Shown here piece after piece: positions 39,717 through 54,439 of a DNA stretch of 55,000 nucleotides (positions are counted from its first letter, which is position 1; every line of letters begins with the position of its first letter). Source of the stretch: Amphimedon queenslandica (Eukaryota; Porifera; Demospongiae; Haplosclerida; Niphatidae); contig NW_003546263.1 in the NCBI RefSeq assembly GCF_000090795.2, forward strand, positions 201,278 through 256,277, written 5' to 3'. The notes under the pieces are model-generated. The model made no database searches. It saw only the letters and a program-made list of their open reading frames with translations, and was not told where the DNA came from. Both the position numbers and the translations under genes were made by a program.

Positions 39717-41757
39717 CTATGTCTCATTGCATCTACTGGCAACAAAGTTTGATAAAACATTTCTTGGTTCGCTCTCTGGCAGTTCTTCCAAAATGGAGAG
39801 GGCTAAATTTGAGACATAATGACATTCATTATCATCTCTAGCATCAATCTTGTCCTAAAAAACAAAAAAAAATTAAATGAAATAGATAAGAAAATCTCCC
39901 TTACATGACTTGACTCAGTTCGGTCTGGAGCCTACAGGATGAAAAGCGGGTTATTTTGACTTACTATAAAGCTGGACAGACAAAACAAAACATGCAAACA
40001 TGAAGCAATTACAGGAAAAAATAGTACACTTTCCAACTCCATATCACCATTATCAACATCTAGTAAATAAACTCGGCATTGTTGTGGCTCACTTGTAGTA
40101 GTATAGATATATAAAGTCCTAAATCAGATGCTTGTTTCCGTCTCAATGGATCTAACTCGGCTACTATCGCACAAGACTGACAACTGCTAGCTAGCAATGG
40201 CTGTCTATCTGGTCGCCTCATTCTTGATGAAGACTGGAGCTGCTGTCTGTGACTACTAACACTATCCTGTGCTTTGAAGGTATCCTCCATTAGACTAGAT
40301 ATACCTTGAGACATTAGCCCAACTACCTGCATAATGATAATAAGAATGATTGATAGAGTTTAATAATAATGACAAAAACAACAACAACAACAACAACAAC
40401 AACAATAATAATAATAATACTAATAACAAGAGTAAATAATACCTACAGAGAGTATCCAACGGCCCGGCCCTATTGAGACCTGCTGCTAATAACTAATGCA
40501 TGTTCAATTCTAAATGACATACTACAAAATCATGCCAGTATAGTTTAAACATTAAAGCTATACATCATCAAAAGGCATAGGAGCAAAGAGAAAAACATAA
40601 CTACCCCTTGCCAATCCTGGCAATGCTAAGAGGAATGTTTTGACAACAAACAAAATTACTAATTAACAGGAGTGACGAGTATTTCAACGCTTGACCAACA
40701 GAATATATGTTATGCCATTAAGTCAGGTAAGTAATTATACACATAAAATAATTGCAATAACTGTTATACTCCTAACCTGCGGCTTATAAAGGAGTGAAAG
40801 CTCCTTGCATGCTCTCGCTAGAAGTATGTCACCTCCAAGAATAACTAGCTTATTACCAAATGATAAATCACCAGAATCACTGCTCGATCCTTCCTCATAT
40901 CCTCCCTTTAGTGTCTCCTCTCTTGTACCCTCTCCTTCCTCCATCAACTCTAAATCAACAACTTCTCTATGTATCATGTGAGCAATAGCAATCATCTCGG
41001 TCACTTCAGCTAGGACCCTCTGGCTCGGGAGAATGCCAAACTGGTCCAGATCCGGTAAAACAGGATTGACGAGGTTGAGCGCTTTGGCGACTAGCAGTGT
41101 GAGCATTCCTTGGGTATGCGAAGGAGAATGAGAACCAGCATTAATGAAAGACCTACACAAGTGAGACAAAACTATAAAAATAAAACTTGGCCTTTGGTCT
41201 TAGGCCAAATTTCGTCAAAATGATTAGGTAAGAATTCTTGATTTTTCCTGATGCATATACATGTTCTTATGTTGTGTATCAACCTTCAACTGATTCGAAT
41301 CAAATTTGGATTTTTAAGTTGCTCAAAATGCCATGTACTGTACTTATATGCTTGTAAGTTAATTAACACTAACCACGCCCACCAAGTAATATTATAACTT
41401 AACCCCTTAGCAACCAAACATTGGAAAACAATTCAAATCACAAAAACAATAATTACTATTTTAACAATAGTCTCACTTGCTTCTTTCCACTATTGGGTGC
41501 TGACTGGCTAGTAGTCGTCGTGCATGACCTGACAAATGAGATAACTCGTTCCCTAAGAGATGCCTCAGGCTCAGTAGAGGTGTAGGATAGCCTATTAGTC
41601 TCTCTAAACTACTTGTAAAAGAACTACTGGAAGTATTTGGACTGAGTATTGGGTGATCTGGGCTGGTAGGAAAGGAGGAGAGGAAGAGAGATGGAGGAAG
41701 AAGTGACCAGATGCTTCTTCCAAGTCTGAACCTTGCTTTACAGGTAATAGCAAACAT
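39717..41757 (-). CDS. PDSS2: PDSS2 polyprenyl diphosphate synthase subunit 2
   Basis: Multi-exon. The start MFAITCKARFRLGRSIWSLL resembles a mitochondrial targeting peptide. Then LERLIGYPTPLLSLRHLLGNEL with ASQHPIVE, LAEVTEMIAIAHMIHREVVDLE, FGNKLVILGGDILLARACKELSLL, and an end ALSILEELPESEPRNVLSNFV before TAG 39717-39719. These match PDSS2, which pairs with catalytic PDSS1 to make the ubiquinone side chain. As in the family, the first DDxxD motif is absent, consistent with a non-catalytic subunit. A region between the exons at 40060-40332 and 40735-41169 is AT-rich with an (AAC)n run near 40378-40412. An intron (about 41160-41475) holds a degenerate type A repeat. The start is 191 bp from that of FDX2. 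Confidence 0.88.
41185..41345 (+). repeat. Palindromic-core repeat family, type A, degenerate unit
   Basis: TTAGGCCAAATTTCGTCAAAA, GATGCATATACATGTTC, TTATGTTGTGTA and AATTTGGATTTTTAA match the unit. It ends ATGCCATGTACTGTA, the same end as the copy at 24175. It lies in a PDSS2 intron. Confidence 0.75.
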
Positions 41758-41948
41758 TCTTAAAGTGGTCTACTGTTTCATGCAGCTGCTATACTCGACT
41801 CAAAACCTTCTTTAAGTTCTGTCATGCTCTCGTGCCCTTCTTCTTATGCAACCATCTTCAACGTGGTCTAGAGCCCGCCCATGAATAGGCGTGGTGGGAG
41901 GGCGTGGTCTCACTGGTCTGAAATTTTGCAGATCTGTAGAGTCAAAAG
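41758..41948. promoter_or_regulatory. Shared upstream region, PDSS2 / FDX2
   Basis: A 191-bp gap between divergent starts. It holds GGCGTGG (41888-41894) and GGGCGTGG (41900-41907), KLF/Sp-type boxes, in a relatively GC-rich stretch. No TATA box was seen. Confidence 0.5.
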
Positions 41949-42979
41949 ATGGCCACGATGAAGTGTCTTACTCGAGCGGGTCTCTTAGTCTCACGCGGCC
42001 GGTTACTGTCAACTTTGTGCTGTAGAAATATAGGAAAAACATATCCAAAGACCACTAGTCATATTTTTAGTCAAAATCTATTCAAGAATCTTCAAAAATT
42101 TAATTCCAGACAATTCCAACCTAGCCTGAGCTTGTCGACAGATACCAGTTCTCAGAAACCCACAAAGAAGAAACCTAGAACGTGAGATCATTGATGACAT
42201 AACTATATATATATATCCTCCCTATCTCTAGTGTAAAGGTAACCTTTGTGGACAGGGATGGCGACGAGATTACTGTAGATGCCAAGATTGGCGACACATT
42301 GCTTGAAGTTGCTAAGGAATATGATGTCGATTTAGAAGGTAGAAGCAAAAGTACCTAGTGTATAATTGTATCCTTTTTCGTTCTCACCAGGTGCATGTGA
42401 GGGTACTCTCTCCTGCTCCACTTGTCACTTGATAGTTGATAAAAATTGGTACGAAAAGATACCAGACTTCCTTACAGAGGAAGAACAAGACATGTTGGAT
42501 CTTGCCTTTGGATTGACTGACACGTATGCTAGAAGAGAAAAGAGAGGGGGAAGTTGAGTGAAAGTTAGACCCCGTTTACACTAATCCATTTTCACATGTA
42601 AACGGGGACTTTTTGATTCTGATACAGCTTCTGTTTACACTAATACATGAAAACGCATCTCCTATCCCAAGCAAAATGAAAACGGATGCCAAAGTGGATA
42701 CTTCTATAAACGAATGATAAATCTTATGAAAATGCAGCTGCTGGATTAGTGTCAACACCTGAAACGAATAATAGCAAAAACAATCCGGATTCAGTGAAGT
42801 GGCATGAGTGGATTAGTGTAAACAGGGCCTTAAATGGAAGGGATTGTTATACTGATTTTAAATGTAAACCTAATGTTCTTTCTAGGTCACGATTAGGCTG
42901 TCAAATAGTTGTGAGTGATGCTATAGATGGAATAAGACTAAAGGTGCCCACAGAGACAAGAGATATCCGTAACTTATAA
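41949..42979 (+). CDS. FDX2: FDX2-like mitochondrial 2Fe-2S ferredoxin
   Basis: Four exons (41949-42181, 42232-42338, 42391-42523, 42886-42979) total 567 bases, 188 residues. The first exon encodes a basic, serine-rich targeting peptide ([20 protein letters not shown]). The mature domain starts [20 protein letters not shown]. The four cluster cysteines are in [14 protein letters not shown] and, after the last intron, [13 protein letters not shown]. The DNLL-type and adrenodoxin-specific ends are absent, and the LTDTSRLGCQI wording is FDX2-like, so Fe-S assembly rather than steroid hydroxylation is likely, although FDX1 and FDX2 are hard to separate outside vertebrates. FDX2 gives electrons to the ISCU complex. 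The 362-bp last intron consists largely of a 262-bp MITE, so the final cysteine depends on splicing across it. Confidence 0.93.
42568..42829. mobile_element. 262-bp MITE with TTA target duplication
   Basis: Terminal inverted repeats of about 21 bp share GTTTACACTAATCCA (left at 42574-42588; right, reverse complement, ending at 42829). TTA flanks both ends (42565-42567 and 42830-42832). A second inverted copy of the end, CATGTAAACGGGG, lies just inside the left end. Non-coding; PIF/Harbinger-like by its TTA duplication and GGCC-type end. It fills the last FDX2 intron. Confidence 0.85.
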
Positions 42980-43080
42980 TGTCTGTCGAGAAATGTTATT
43001 ATTTCATATGCTAATGCTAAACAATCAATGTAGTAGTTATTATAACTTTCATGATGTTGTTTATGTGAATTTTTTTAAAT

Positions 43081-43086
43081 AATAAA
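43081..43086 (+). terminator. FDX2 polyadenylation signal candidate
   Basis: AATAAA 102 bp after the FDX2 stop, in the 220-bp convergent gap before the stop of the type II membrane protein gene. Confidence 0.55.
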
Positions 43087-43199
43087 GAATTAAAGGGAAG
43101 AGTGCACAAAAACTAACATAACTAATAACTACGGCAGTGAAACTATTAAAAATCTACACAAAATTGAGTCTGTCACAAAAACGATTCCCTCCTCCTGCC

Positions 43200-44609
43200 C
43201 TAATTGACATATATCTCATAGAAGCTCAAGGGAGAATCTTCATCATCGCTCTCTTCATCTCCACACACCCTCAACTCAATGAAGTCAGTCGTAGGACTTG
43301 CAAAGACTCTGTGAAACCACGGGATACCAGGAGCTTTGCAACAGCTTGTCTCATGAGAACCACAACCTTGACCATCCCAGAGTGGATCAGAGCCAAAGAA
43401 AGCATATGCGTACTTACCAGTTTTCGAAGGATTACCAGATTCACAGAAATAATTTTGCCTGATAAAAGACTGAACTGGAATCACACCATCTCCGCAGGGA
43501 CAATTTGAATGAGAATCGTGATACCTTTCAAAAGAGCTGGCCATCAAAGTCCAGACATGTTTGCGAGGAGATCCACGAGTGATGCTAATGCCATCAACGT
43601 AATATCCATTCAAGTTATTGTGATCACGATTAGTGTTGTCAATAGCATCAGTCAGTTTATATTGATAGCCGACTACCCTACCACACACTTGAGTATACTT
43701 GATGCCCTTTGATGGAAACTGAACTGATACACAGCCACCACCTTGGTGTGTTACTGGTCGTCCACAAGCTCTAATCTTATTATTCGGTTTGTAGAGTTTG
43801 AAACCAGAAGGACAGTCCTGAGTAGCATCAGACATATTCAGGTACGCTAGCCTTGTCCATCCTGCAGAAGAGCCGCACAAATTTCCCATGTGACAATAAG
43901 CCTCGTACCTAAGAATATTACCATCATCATCACGATCACTGGCAGCTGATAGTAGATATAGACCTGATTCATTGCTAAGATTCTCTTTCTTGATCATCTT
44001 GCAAGATGAAGGAAAAACAGAGTCAGATGAGCCATTGTGTAATGCCAGCAGTTCTTCCACTGCTAGTAAAGTAGTGTCAACCACTGCTGCAGTAGCAGTG
44101 CTGGTTTGACGCAAACGATTGAGGGATTTAAGAATACCTTTAAGCTTCTGTGCAGTTTCGTTTGATTTATTCAAGAGCTGTCTATATTCAACAGGATTGC
44201 ACGAAGCATTTGGCATATACTGAGAAATCGTATTGGAATTGACACAGGTCTGACTACTGCTGTTGCTGCAACCCTCATTCTTAATCTCATTTACTTGAGA
44301 AAGAGTTAACCCATCGATGCAAAGGACAACCACCAAAAGGGCCAGGATTAGACACAACAGAGCTACGAGTACTATCAAGAGTAGCCTCTGCTTGATAGAG
44401 CTTGGAGGCTGAGGAGCAGATACACTTGTATTCCTTGCAACAGGAGGCTCTGGAGCCGTATCATCTACTGTAGCAAACTGAAAAGGATCCCTTTGCTGCT
44501 GGTGTTGGGGGCTAGGCAGCAGCGTTATGTAAAATGCTTCCGTTTGAGATTCTTGAATTTGTGGAGAGCCACAAGTGTCATAAATTTGAGTAGCTTGAGA
44601 AGCATCCAT
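43200..44609 (-). CDS. Type II membrane protein with cysteine-rich fibrinogen-like ectodomain
   Basis: A single-exon gene of 469 residues starting ATGGATGC at 44609 (an in-frame TTG at 44630 is not a start). The N-terminal 75 residues are cytoplasmic-like and Q/P rich. One membrane segment (about 76-97, LLLIVLVALLCLILALLVVV) has no signal peptide before it, so type II orientation is inferred. A short helical stalk (KLKGILKSLNRLRQ) leads to an ectodomain with WTRLAYLNMSDATQDCPSGF, KIRACGRPV, VCGRVVGYQY, YYVDGISITRGSPRKHVWT, NCPCGD, YFCESGNP, DPLWDGQGC and a final LSFYEIYV. I recall this block from many uncharacterised, lineage-expanded sponge and cnidarian proteins. Ligand is unknown; extracellular recognition is inferred. 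Lack of introns is unusual beside its neighbours and suggests retroposition or recent expansion. Confidence 0.85.
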   Translation of the reverse strand: MDASQATQIYDTCGSPQIQESQTEAFYITLLPSPQHQQQRDPFQFATVDDTAPEPPVARNTSVSAPQPPSSIKQRLLLIVLVALLCLILALLVVVLCIDGLTLSQVNEIKNEGCSNSSSQTCVNSNTISQYMPNASCNPVEYRQLLNKSNETAQKLKGILKSLNRLRQTSTATAAVVDTTLLAVEELLALHNGSSDSVFPSSCKMIKKENLSNESGLYLLSAASDRDDDGNILRYEAYCHMGNLCGSSAGWTRLAYLNMSDATQDCPSGFKLYKPNNKIRACGRPVTHQGGGCVSVQFPSKGIKYTQVCGRVVGYQYKLTDAIDNTNRDHNNLNGYYVDGISITRGSPRKHVWTLMASSFERYHDSHSNCPCGDGVIPVQSFIRQNYFCESGNPSKTGKYAYAFFGSDPLWDGQGCGSHETSCCKAPGIPWFHRVFASPTTDFIELRVCGDEESDDEDSPLSFYEIYVN

Positions 44610-44646
44610 TGTTAAACATATGAAGACCAACTCGGAGTGATTGTTG

Positions 44647-44654
44647 CTTTTATA
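44647..44654 (-). promoter_or_regulatory. TATA box of the type II membrane protein gene
   Basis: On the minus strand TATAAAAG lies 38 bp upstream of the ATG, with CCCAATC about 10 bp further upstream. This is the only canonical TATA box I found before a gene here. The implied 5' UTR is about 10 bases. Confidence 0.6.
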
Positions 44655-45044
44655 CTAGTAGATTGGGCCCAGGAATGCATTGAGGATATACAAGTGGCAC
44701 ATAACTGCAAATTCTCACAATTGAAGTAAAAGAAAACAGTAAAACAGTGTAAGCTTTCTCTCACTTTAACAAGTTTCATTCAAAACAAATTTTCAAACAA
44801 AAACAACATCTGTTTCAGAAGTAACTGGTATATGCTATACCAGGGTAAATGGGTGTTCATACATGTACTTGTACATAAATTTTAAGTGATATCAGAATGA
44901 GTATTGAAATTAAATTCTTACATCTGATTTGATTATACATAGTATGTTCTGCCAGGTTTATAAATACTATAGAGTAAATGATTATGAGAAGTAGCACAGG
45001 TCCTTAATATTAATGTCCTTCACATCTTGTGTCACTGCTTTACC
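44655..45044. other. Intergenic, MCM8 3' side to type II gene promoter
   Basis: About 390 bp, AT-rich. It contains no gene that I can support, no repeat unit of the intronic family and no clear RNA gene. Confidence 0.4.
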
Positions 45045-48000
45045 TTAATCAAAGGCTGTTTGTACTTTGAATAATTTTGGACCTTTCTTGAGAAGGTAGC
45101 CTTGATTATTGAGTGAAAAAATGAAGTCATCAAAGTTTTTCAGCTGTAGACCAAGCCTCTTAAAAAACCAAAAAAAAAACCGAGTAAAGTTCTATAATGG
45201 TTTATATATGCATAGCTATACCTGTGTAATATCTCTTAATTGTGAGTGACTAAAGGTTGAGTCGCCATTTCTCTCTGCCAGTCTACTTAGTTCTGACACA
45301 AAGTGCTTAGCCTGTGCTTTCTGACTCATACCAGACCCATTATGGGACCGTGAATAATCCAGGAACCCATACTCGTCGCTGTACGTATGCTGCATACTGA
45401 GAAGAAGGTAGAAAAGTACATATGTTGCATAGCATTAAAAATGGTACCTGAATTTCATTATTTCAACAACATCTTTCGCATCCTGTTCATTAGCAGTGTC
45501 TCTAAGATCTAGTCTAGCTCTTGCCTACGTATAAATTAAATACCTTTGACTATAATTTTATATTTTAACTTAATAATCATTAGCTCATATACCTCTGTCA
45601 ATCTAATTAGCGACTCCAGCTGTCTCATAGTGATTGGGGTACCGTCCCCTTTCCTTCTCTGCTTCCGTAGTTCCAAATAGAATCCTCTGAGTACTTGAGC
45701 AGCACTGCTCTCAAGCGAAGGGCGAATATATTGCCTTGCATAACCTAAAAATAGGCATAGTACTTAGTAACTATTATTCTATCATGCCTAGTTGTAACTG
45801 ACCAATCAGATTGCTCAATTTCAGGTTCATAAATAACTTACCTACCAACAAGTTTCCCCGGGAGGTTGAATAAGTAGCTCGAGGTGAATAAGTAATTTCC
45901 CGGACAGTTGGGGGTCAAATAAGTAGCCCGGGGAATTTACTCATTCACCTCCTGTTTAAAAAAGGCATTGATGCTGCTAACTGTTGCTAAGTAAACTAGT
46001 TGTTTATTTTAGTACATGGTAGAAGTTGGTTATACAACTCTGTGTCGGTATCTACGGCCTTATCATACCATAGATACTGGACACAGACCTACCTCGGGCC
46101 TATGGCCCTAGGCCTAGGGTATGATAAATGCCATAGATACCTCCACCTCGTTGTATGACGTTTACATAACTGACCGATGTACTTCCTTAGCAGTTGAGGA
46201 GGGACAGGATCAAAGTGCTCCCCACGTTTGACCTTGAGTCTCTCGCTTAAGAGGTCAGAGGAGAGGATCGATCGGTGAGAAGGAGTAGTAACTATACCCT
46301 ATACCAGGATTACATGCATAATTATGAACACATGGATATGTACGTATTGGATAGTACCTCCGAAGTTCTTTTAGCAACAGCTGATTGGAAGCCTCTAAAA
46401 GACAATTATAATAAATTAATAATTAAAAAAAAGAAACCTGTTTTGCTTTGAATGGAGAGACATGACATGTTCTGATAAAACAGAATCAAGCTCCTGCAGG
46501 AAACAAAATGGATACATAATACAATTGTGTAACATGCACATGTACATGCTCTAACTTCATCAGGATTGTCAAGGAGAATAAAAACAAGATCAAATCTTGA
46601 TAGTAGAGCTGCATTCATCCTGCAACAAAAATGTCTCTTCTAATACCACATGTTGCTTATTGCTCTTTGCTGACTTTAAATTCTCAGAGACAGTCTTAGC
46701 TTTATTGTAATGTCCTCCAATGGGATTAGCAGCTGCTAGTATTGACGTCCTGGCTGGGAGGGTACACACAATCCCTGCCTTAGCAATACTAATGGACTGC
46801 TGTTCCATGGCCTCCATCAGTGCTTGATGCTGACCACTCATCTTGTCAAATTCATCAATACAACAGCAACCTGTAAACAAAAAATTTTTTGTTACGTTAG
46901 ATTTTTAAATCTAATTTGGATTTTTAATGAATTTTTAAAGTTGCCAAAAATCAGGCCAAAGTCCCTGTCACAGGGTTACAAGCCAAATTTCGCCAAAAAT
47001 GACTAGGAGAGAATTTTCCATTTTTATAATTCTATCTGATGCGTATACATTTTCTTATGTTGTGTAGAAAGTTTGAGCTCATTCCAATCAAAATTGGATT
47101 TTTAATGAATTTTTAAAGTTGCTAAAAAATCAGGCCAAAGTCCCTGTACTATAGTACAGGGTCATGGGCCAAATTTTGCCAAAAATGACTAGGTGAGAAT
47201 TTTCCATTTTTATAATTTTATCTGATGCGTATACATGTTCTTATGTTGTGTAGAAAGTTTGAGCTCATTCCGATCAAAATTGGATTTTTAATGAATTTTT
47301 ATAATTGCTCAAAAATCGGGCCAAAGTCCCTGTAATATAGTACAGGGTGACACTTTTGCTCTAACTTGAGCTGATACGCCTGATAGCAAGACTCATTCCC
47401 ATACCTTGATCCCCTAGTACCAGTGCCCCAGCCTCTAGCCCGTACTCACTGCTCCCTCCTTCTTTAGTGAGCGTCACTGTCAGTCCTGATGAAGTGGCTG
47501 CATTCCCACACACAAACACTCCTCTTGGCGCAATATTAGCAGCTGCTTGTAGCATTTGACTCTTACCAAGTCCTGGATCACCAACGACTAAAATATGAGG
47601 ATTACCTCTTATAGAGATGCACTGAGAGAGAAGGGGAAGGGAAAACAAAAAGATTTAACCAAGCAAGAGGAAAAATGGCAAATCAAATCGCACTGAATTC
47701 CTTACAGAATTTTTGTCATCTGAGAATGTCTGTACTCCACCAAACAGCCCAAGAAGAAGACCAGCTTTAACAATCTACACAACAGAGTATACTATGCTTG
47801 CATATACCATACTTATATGCGTACCTCCTGGCCATAAATGGTAGGACAAAGTGACCTGGAAATATAAAGAAAAAAAATAACAGTAATGATGATGATCCCC
47901 ATACCCAACTAAGAGCTTAAATACATCATCATCATTGTGTATCTCTTCAATTCCGTAAAAGTCCTACATAAATTGATAATAGTACAACTTTTACTAGTTC

Positions 48001-49726
48001 ATTTACTTTAGTAGTAAAGTCAAGGCCCATTCCTTCTCCTCCCACTCCTCCTCCAATGTTTTTGCTATTAATGACAGAAACGGCTTCCAAATACAAAAGG
48101 AAAGTACATTTATCCTTAGAGCTCCTCGGACGACCTTAGAACAAAAAATAAAACAAAGGAACGGTGGTCTTACTGTCGTCGTGGGAACTAGTTGCCTTGA
48201 CGATGGCTGTCACGGTAATGACGTCGCCTGGAACACAGCTGTCAACAAGATCGCCTGAGAGCTCACAGTCTATGGTACGAGGAATCCTCCCAGCCTCTCT
48301 CCGATCATCGTCGACCTGCTCCTGTAACCTATTGCCTCGTGGATAATTAACAAAGCAGTCAGAGTTCGCTGGACCTTATTCTCTGCGAATCAACCGTTTT
48401 AGTGAGACCTGATCTCCGAAGAGGAGTAAAGAACTTTCCAGAACAATCATAAGTTAAACACTATCAAAAAAAATTTACTTTAATCATTAATTATGTACAT
48501 GTACAAAGTACCTTTGCTGGAGTAGAATATTTTCCATCAGTAAATGGTAAAGACTAATAGCAGAATAAGAGACAGATACATACATGTATTGTATGTACAA
48601 GTGATTATTCATACCTGTATTTCATTGCAGGAGTGACATTGAAATCCCATACTGACAACGAGTGGTTTAACAGAGCTGACTCTAACTACGGTACCAACGA
48701 CTGATACACATCTACCAAACAATGGGGCCTTGATATTACGTAGTAGAGTGAAGGGTTCAAGTCCATATAGCCTGTTTCAATCACATGACAATCACATGAC
48801 AAATAGTGCCTTACCTAATGTTGTATTTCTGAATGGGCTCGTTGCTTTTTGTGGTCAAGCTTGTATTGATACTGCTGTCATGAAAACCGTTATCAAATGA
48901 TTCTTCAAAAACCTAATAAGACATAAAGAGCAGATACTACAATAAGATGATGATTCACAGTATGAAAAGCCAATCCTAAGCAATTCAAAACAAGGTCAGG
49001 ATTTTCTTTTATTTCTTCGGACAAATTAGCCACACCCCTTGCCTCTATAAATCATAATAACTATTAATAACTAGAGCTCACTTATAATATACCTTCAATT
49101 AGTTGTAAATAATGTACAGGTACAGCCCTATGGGTATTGATCATACTTTGAATCTCCTAAAATAATAATAATAATGATAACAATAATAATAATAATAATA
49201 ATTAATAATAATAATAATAATAATAGCTTTTTGTTTCGAATTTCTTACTGCATTATAAGTTGGTATGTGCTTGGAAAAAAACGTCTCGAATTCTTTAATT
49301 TTTTGAACAATTTTTGTCGTATATACTAATGGAAAAAAAAGAAAAAAGTAGTAAAATTAATAATAAGTTAATAACTCCCACTCAATCACCTTCGTTAGGT
49401 AGATAAGTATTCCAGTAGCAATACTGACAGGACTCAAGCGTGGTCTGTATCAAATGAGGTCTCTTGCTAACAGGGGGAGTGGCAGGGGGTGGAGTCGCTA
49501 CTTGACGACTCGTACCAATCGACGGAGTGGACATGGGATTTTCATGACCACGCCCCCTTCCTCCTCTTTTCCTCGATCCACGATTCCATCTCCCTCGCCA
49601 GGACCCCCGGTTACCATAGTAACCACCTCTCCCTCTCCCTGAAGGACTCCGCCCATACAAATTGCCATCAGTCGAAGAACAGGCTCCACTTGTAGACTTA
49701 CTAGGACCAGCTCTTTTGTCAGACAT
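45045..49726 (-). CDS. MCM8: MCM8 DNA helicase
   Basis: Many exons. The N-terminus is RG-rich ([21 protein letters not shown]), as in vertebrate MCM8. An OB/zinc region follows (near 48610-48720, with CHSC). The AAA+ core has Walker [11 protein letters not shown], then [38 protein letters not shown], Walker [59 protein letters not shown], and the arginine finger [16 protein letters not shown] winged-helix C-terminus ends [18 protein letters not shown] at TAA 45045-45047. MCM8 with MCM9 acts in homologous recombination repair. The intron between LGDQG and the Walker B exon (about 46873-47360) is filled by type A repeats; another (about 45840-46165) by imperfect palindromes. It is divergent from CTPS. 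Confidence 0.95.
45855..46165. repeat. Two imperfect inverted repeats in an MCM8 intron
   Basis: The first pairs GAGGTGAATAAGTAATTTCCC (about 45880-45901) with a reverse-complement partner near 45932-45955. The second pairs GGTATCTACGGCCTTATCATACC (about 46047-46069) with a partner near 46117-46141, extending outward through TATACAAC/GTTGTATG. They look like decayed palindromic elements; no target duplication was found. Confidence 0.6.
46905..47350 (+). repeat. Palindromic-core repeat family, type A, about three units
   Basis: Cores lie at about 46965-46977 (collapsed, CCCTGTCACAGGG), 47142-47161 (perfect palindrome) and 47328-47347 (one change), the last two 186 bp apart. It fills the MCM8 intron before the Walker B exon. 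Confidence 0.88.
49155..49223. repeat. (AAT)n microsatellite in MCM8 intron
   Basis: A run of about 65 bases of imperfect AAT/AAC repeats between MCM8 exons. Confidence 0.8.
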
Positions 49727-50401
49727 TTTACCCCAACAATTGACTAAAATTATTTTTATTTTTAATAGAATTATTCACCAGACACCAGGTGTGTGTTCCC
49801 CGCCATAAAACAGCGGGCTCTAATCTGATTGGCAGGAGATCAGATGACAGGATGGGAAGAATAAGATCACGTGATATTCTAGTAGATCTAGAGTGCAGTG
49901 CTAGTGTGGTGTGCAACCGCAGTGTGAACACGTTGGTGACGGTTCCAAGTCCCTCTCTCTATCTCTTTTGTTTCCAGCAGTAGCTGCAGTACGAGAATCT
50001 TTCTTTATTGATAGCGCCGCAATTCCTTTATCTTTAGTAGAAGAACTGTCCCGTTTATTCCAACTAGGTGAGACCCGCACTCAATTTTGACTGGTATCCA
50101 ATAAATTTAATAAAATAAATTGCCGGGAAAGCCCTCCCCCTCCCTTTTTGGCGGGAAGTTGGGAAAACAATCTCGCAGTTTTTGGCGGGTAGTACTAGTA
50201 TCTCGGAAAGAAAGCTTTCCTGCAGCAGTGCAGCTGTATCTCTCACTTTATTTAGCTTTAAAAACGTGTTAGGTGAGTTGCTTGCTTGTGCTGTGAGATT
50301 GCATCATATCTCGTGAAATTGCAATACAACAGCAGCTTAATAAGCAGCAAACTGCTAGTCATTTTTTAGTTGTTTTTGTTCTCTTGTAGATTGAACTGAA
50401 T
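49727..50401. promoter_or_regulatory. Shared MCM8 / CTPS upstream region with E2F-like sites
   Basis: A 675-bp gap between divergent starts. E2F-like sites lie at 50145-50157 (TTTTTGGCGGGAA), 50179-50189 (TTTTTGGCGGG) and 50120-50130 (TTGCCGGGAAA). CACGTG is at 49868-49873 within GATCACGTGAT, and an inverted CCAAT (ATTGG) near 49838. A 5' UTR intron for CTPS is likely: GTGAGTTG near 50272 to TTGTAG near 50390. The E2F-like group lies closer to CTPS, about 400-450 bp from the MCM8 ATG. No coding frame here is convincing. Confidence 0.6.

Positions 50402-54439
<4,038 letters not shown>

Noticed and set aside
42749..42979. Plus-strand open frame of 76 residues ending at the FDX2 stop
   Set aside because: Its first two thirds are MITE sequence; only the part after AG 42884-42885 is real, as the last FDX2 exon.
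44610..44630. Extension of the type II protein upstream to 44630
   Set aside because: The codon there is TTG; the ATG at 44609 has a good context and lies just after the TATA box.
50064..50246. Minus-strand open frame of 60 residues between MCM8 and CTPS
   Set aside because: It overlaps the E2F-like sites, shows no recognised family or conserved motif, and lies in the promoter region; treated as chance.
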